Source of the DNA: JBGPGW01 sp046349515
Lineage (GTDB): Bacteria; Pseudomonadota; Alphaproteobacteria; CADEGL01
Length of the DNA stretch: 64,000 nucleotides
Direction: 5' to 3'
Assembly (NCBI GenBank): GCA_046349515.1
Contig: JAXMCE010000013.1
Coordinates: forward strand, 1-64,000
This document shows positions 62,553 to 64,000 of this stretch, piece by piece (positions within the stretch are counted from its first letter, which is position 1; each line of letters begins with the position of its first letter). A model generated the notes under the pieces. That model saw only the letters and a list, made by a program, of their open reading frames with translations. It did not search any database and had not been told where the DNA came from. Both the position numbers and the translations under genes were made by a program.

Positions 62553-63527
62553 ATGGAAGCGGGGCGTCCCGCGCCTCACACTCCCGCGCGAGCCCATGCG
62601 CATCACGGCGCCCATGGCCACGCGCATGGTCACGCCCACGATCACGCGCATGCTCCCGCCGAATACGGCCGCGCCTTCGCCCTCGGCATCGCGCTCAATA
62701 CGGCCTTCGTCGTCGTCGAGGCGGTCTTCGGCGTCCTCAGCAACTCGGTGGCCCTCCTCGCGGACGCGGGACACAATTTGAGCGACGTGCTGACGCTGGC
62801 CATCGCCTGGGTCGGCAGCTCGCTCGCCAAGCGCGCGCCGTCCGGCCGGTTCACCTATGGTTTCCGCAGCACCTCGATCCTGGCGGCCCTCTTCAACGCC
62901 GTCGTCCTCATGGTGGCGGTGGGCGGCATCGCCTGGGAGGCCGCGCGGCGCCTGGCCTCGCCCGAGCCCGTCGTCGAGACGACGGTCATCGTCGTGGCCG
63001 CGATCGGCATCGCGATCAATGGCGCGACGGCGCTTCTCTTCGCGAAGGGGCGCGCGAGCGACATCAACATCCGCGGCGCGTTCCTCCACATGGCGGCGGA
63101 CGCCGCGATCTCGGCCGGCGTCGTCGTCGCGGGGATCATTATCCTCGTCACGGGATGGCTGTGGCTCGATCCCGCGGCGAGCCTCGTCATCTCCCTCGTG
63201 ATCGTCGTCGGCACCTGGGCGCTCCTGCGCGACTCCGTTGCGATGTCGCTCGACGCGGTGCCCGCCGGCATCGACCCGGCATCCGTCCGCGCCTTCCTCG
63301 ACCAGGTGCCGGGCGTCGCCTCGGTGCACGATCTTCACATCTGGCCCATGAGCACGACGGAGACGGCGCTGACCGCCCATCTCGTCATGCCCGCCGGCCA
63401 TCCCGCCGACGACGTGCTCGCCGAGATCGCGCACCAGCTTCACGACCGCCACGGCATCGCGCATGCGACGATCCAGGTCGAGACCGACGGCACGCTCTGC
63501 AAGCTCGCCCCCGATCACGTCGTGTGA
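62553..63527 (+). CDS. Cation diffusion facilitator (zinc exporter)
   Basis: 324 residues, six TM helices. The N-terminus is His-rich (HAHHGAHGHAHGHAHDHAH). The metal site pair is HNLSD and HMAAD, the HxxxD pattern of the Zn2+ branch of CDF proteins. The C-terminal cytoplasmic metallochaperone-like domain starts at about 245. It starts 3 bp after the stop of the zinc-type lyase gene, so the two are translationally linked. Confidence 0.94.
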   Translation: MEAGRPAPHTPARAHAHHGAHGHAHGHAHDHAHAPAEYGRAFALGIALNTAFVVVEAVFGVLSNSVALLADAGHNLSDVLTLAIAWVGSSLAKRAPSGRFTYGFRSTSILAALFNAVVLMVAVGGIAWEAARRLASPEPVVETTVIVVAAIGIAINGATALLFAKGRASDINIRGAFLHMAADAAISAGVVVAGIIILVTGWLWLDPAASLVISLVIVVGTWALLRDSVAMSLDAVPAGIDPASVRAFLDQVPGVASVHDLHIWPMSTTETALTAHLVMPAGHPADDVLAEIAHQLHDRHGIAHATIQVETDGTLCKLAPDHVV

Positions 63528-63601
63528 CGGCCGGCCGCGCCGCGCCGCGCCGTGCACCTTCCCTTCGCCAGCGCACCAACAGTTAACGCGCCCCCGCCGT
63601 T

Positions 63602-63720
63602 AACGATGTTTCTTTACAAATATTACCATCGAACTTTGAGAATTTCTGGTATCCCATCGACAATAACATAATTATGCGAACTTTTACTTTGTCCGATCTT
63701 GAAACAAACCTTGCCTGGTG
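63602..63720. promoter_or_regulatory. AT-rich region upstream of the Flp pilin gene
   Basis: 63601-63720 has 42 G or C of 120 bases (35 percent by count), against a high-G+C background. It lies in the 359-bp gap between the CDF gene and the Flp gene and is the most likely place for the pilin promoter. No consensus boxes are asserted. Confidence 0.5.
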
Positions 63721-63886
63721 TCATGCTTCTCTTACGCAAAGACAAGAGCCGATTTCCAGGCGCCGCGTGCCTTGCCCGCGGAAAGCCGGAAGGGAGGACA
63801 GCGGACCCGGCGCACACGAGGCGCCTTGGCTCCGATGCAATCGGCCCCTCAACGGGACTTTGGTCACTCGCGATGAGGAGAATGAC

Positions 63887-64000
63887 ATGATCGGACAAGA
63901 CGTCCTTGGACTGTTGCGGTTCCTGCGAGTTGCCCTTGAAGACCGTCGCGGCGCGACGGCCGTCGAATATGGCCTCATGGTTGCGCTGATTTCGGTGGTC
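63887..64000 (+). CDS. Flp-family type IVb pilin, N-terminal part (partial)
   Basis: 38 codons before the window ends. The prepilin leader is MIGQDVLGLLRFLRVALEDRRG followed by ATAVEYGLMVALISVV. Cleavage by TadV-type peptidase is expected at G22-A23, leaving Glu at +5 and Tyr at +6, the Flp motif. Pilins of this type build Tad pili for adhesion. The tad genes would lie to the right. Confidence 0.88.
   Translation, partial: MIGQDVLGLLRFLRVALEDRRGATAVEYGLMVALISVV

Overview
The window reads as a chromosomal segment of a high-G+C alphaproteobacterium. The lineage call rests on the block lytic transglycosylase - rlpA - D-Ala-D-Ala carboxypeptidase - tmk - holB - metG - tatD, on a phnP-type metallo-hydrolase and mazG nearby, and on a Flp-type pilin at the right edge. 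Nearly all DNA is protein coding. Most other genes are small metabolic enzymes of broad families (2-oxoglutarate dioxygenases, flavoproteins, class III aminotransferases, VOC and ABM proteins, CoA enzymes), as in a soil or aquatic heterotroph with a large accessory genome. No CRISPR array, rRNA, insertion sequence or complete prophage was found. One tRNA gene, tRNA-Ser(TGA), is present.

Layout. 1-3 kb: end of a hydroxyacid dehydrogenase gene, a pair of REP-like hairpins, and mazG translationally coupled to a triheme cytochrome c. 3-9 kb: small cupin, ABM and DUF488 genes, a class III aminotransferase, a protein made of two ectoine-synthase-like cupin domains, a PhnP-like hydrolase and an SDR. 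9-16.6 kb: the housekeeping operon. 16.7-18.9 kb: a group of small secreted or lipoprotein genes. 19-24 kb: a membrane adenylate cyclase, an EthD / FAD-oxidoreductase / ABM-like operon and a lone phage-lysozyme-like protein. 24-31 kb: PEBP protein, tRNA-Ser, flavin monooxygenase, methyltransferase, nuclease, zinc alcohol dehydrogenase and ThDP enzyme. 31-34 kb: a double-barrel outer-membrane protein, DUF1003 protein and type-2 malate/lactate dehydrogenase. 34-38.4 kb: a spermidine/putrescine-type ABC transporter whose binding protein and ATPase face its two permeases. 38.5-42 kb: two 2-oxoglutarate dioxygenases, the first overlapping an LpxR-like outer-membrane deacylase gene. 42-46.6 kb: enolase-superfamily enzyme, HU, dienelactone hydrolase, MAPEG and sulfotransferase. 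47-50.8 kb: a four-gene CoA-ligase operon. 51-59 kb: diguanylate cyclase, aminotransferase, hemerythrin, MGMT with an ArsR-like regulator, MFS carrier, VOC protein and a small cytochrome c preceded by an unannotated 41-residue membrane ORF. 59-64 kb: ECF sigma / anti-sigma / ferritin-like cluster, a zinc-type D-amino-acid lyase with a CDF metal exporter, and the start of a Flp pilin gene.

The clearest functional units are the housekeeping operon, the ABC transporter, the CoA operon, the sigma/anti-sigma pair and the lyase/zinc-exporter pair. The observations most worth following are the tandem EctC-like protein, the dioxygenase-LpxR overlap, two short tandem repeats that begin at stop codons in convergent junctions, a well-formed hairpin inside the ABC operon, and the micro-ORF ahead of cytochrome c. 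Functions are inferred from motifs and length read by eye; no database search was run.
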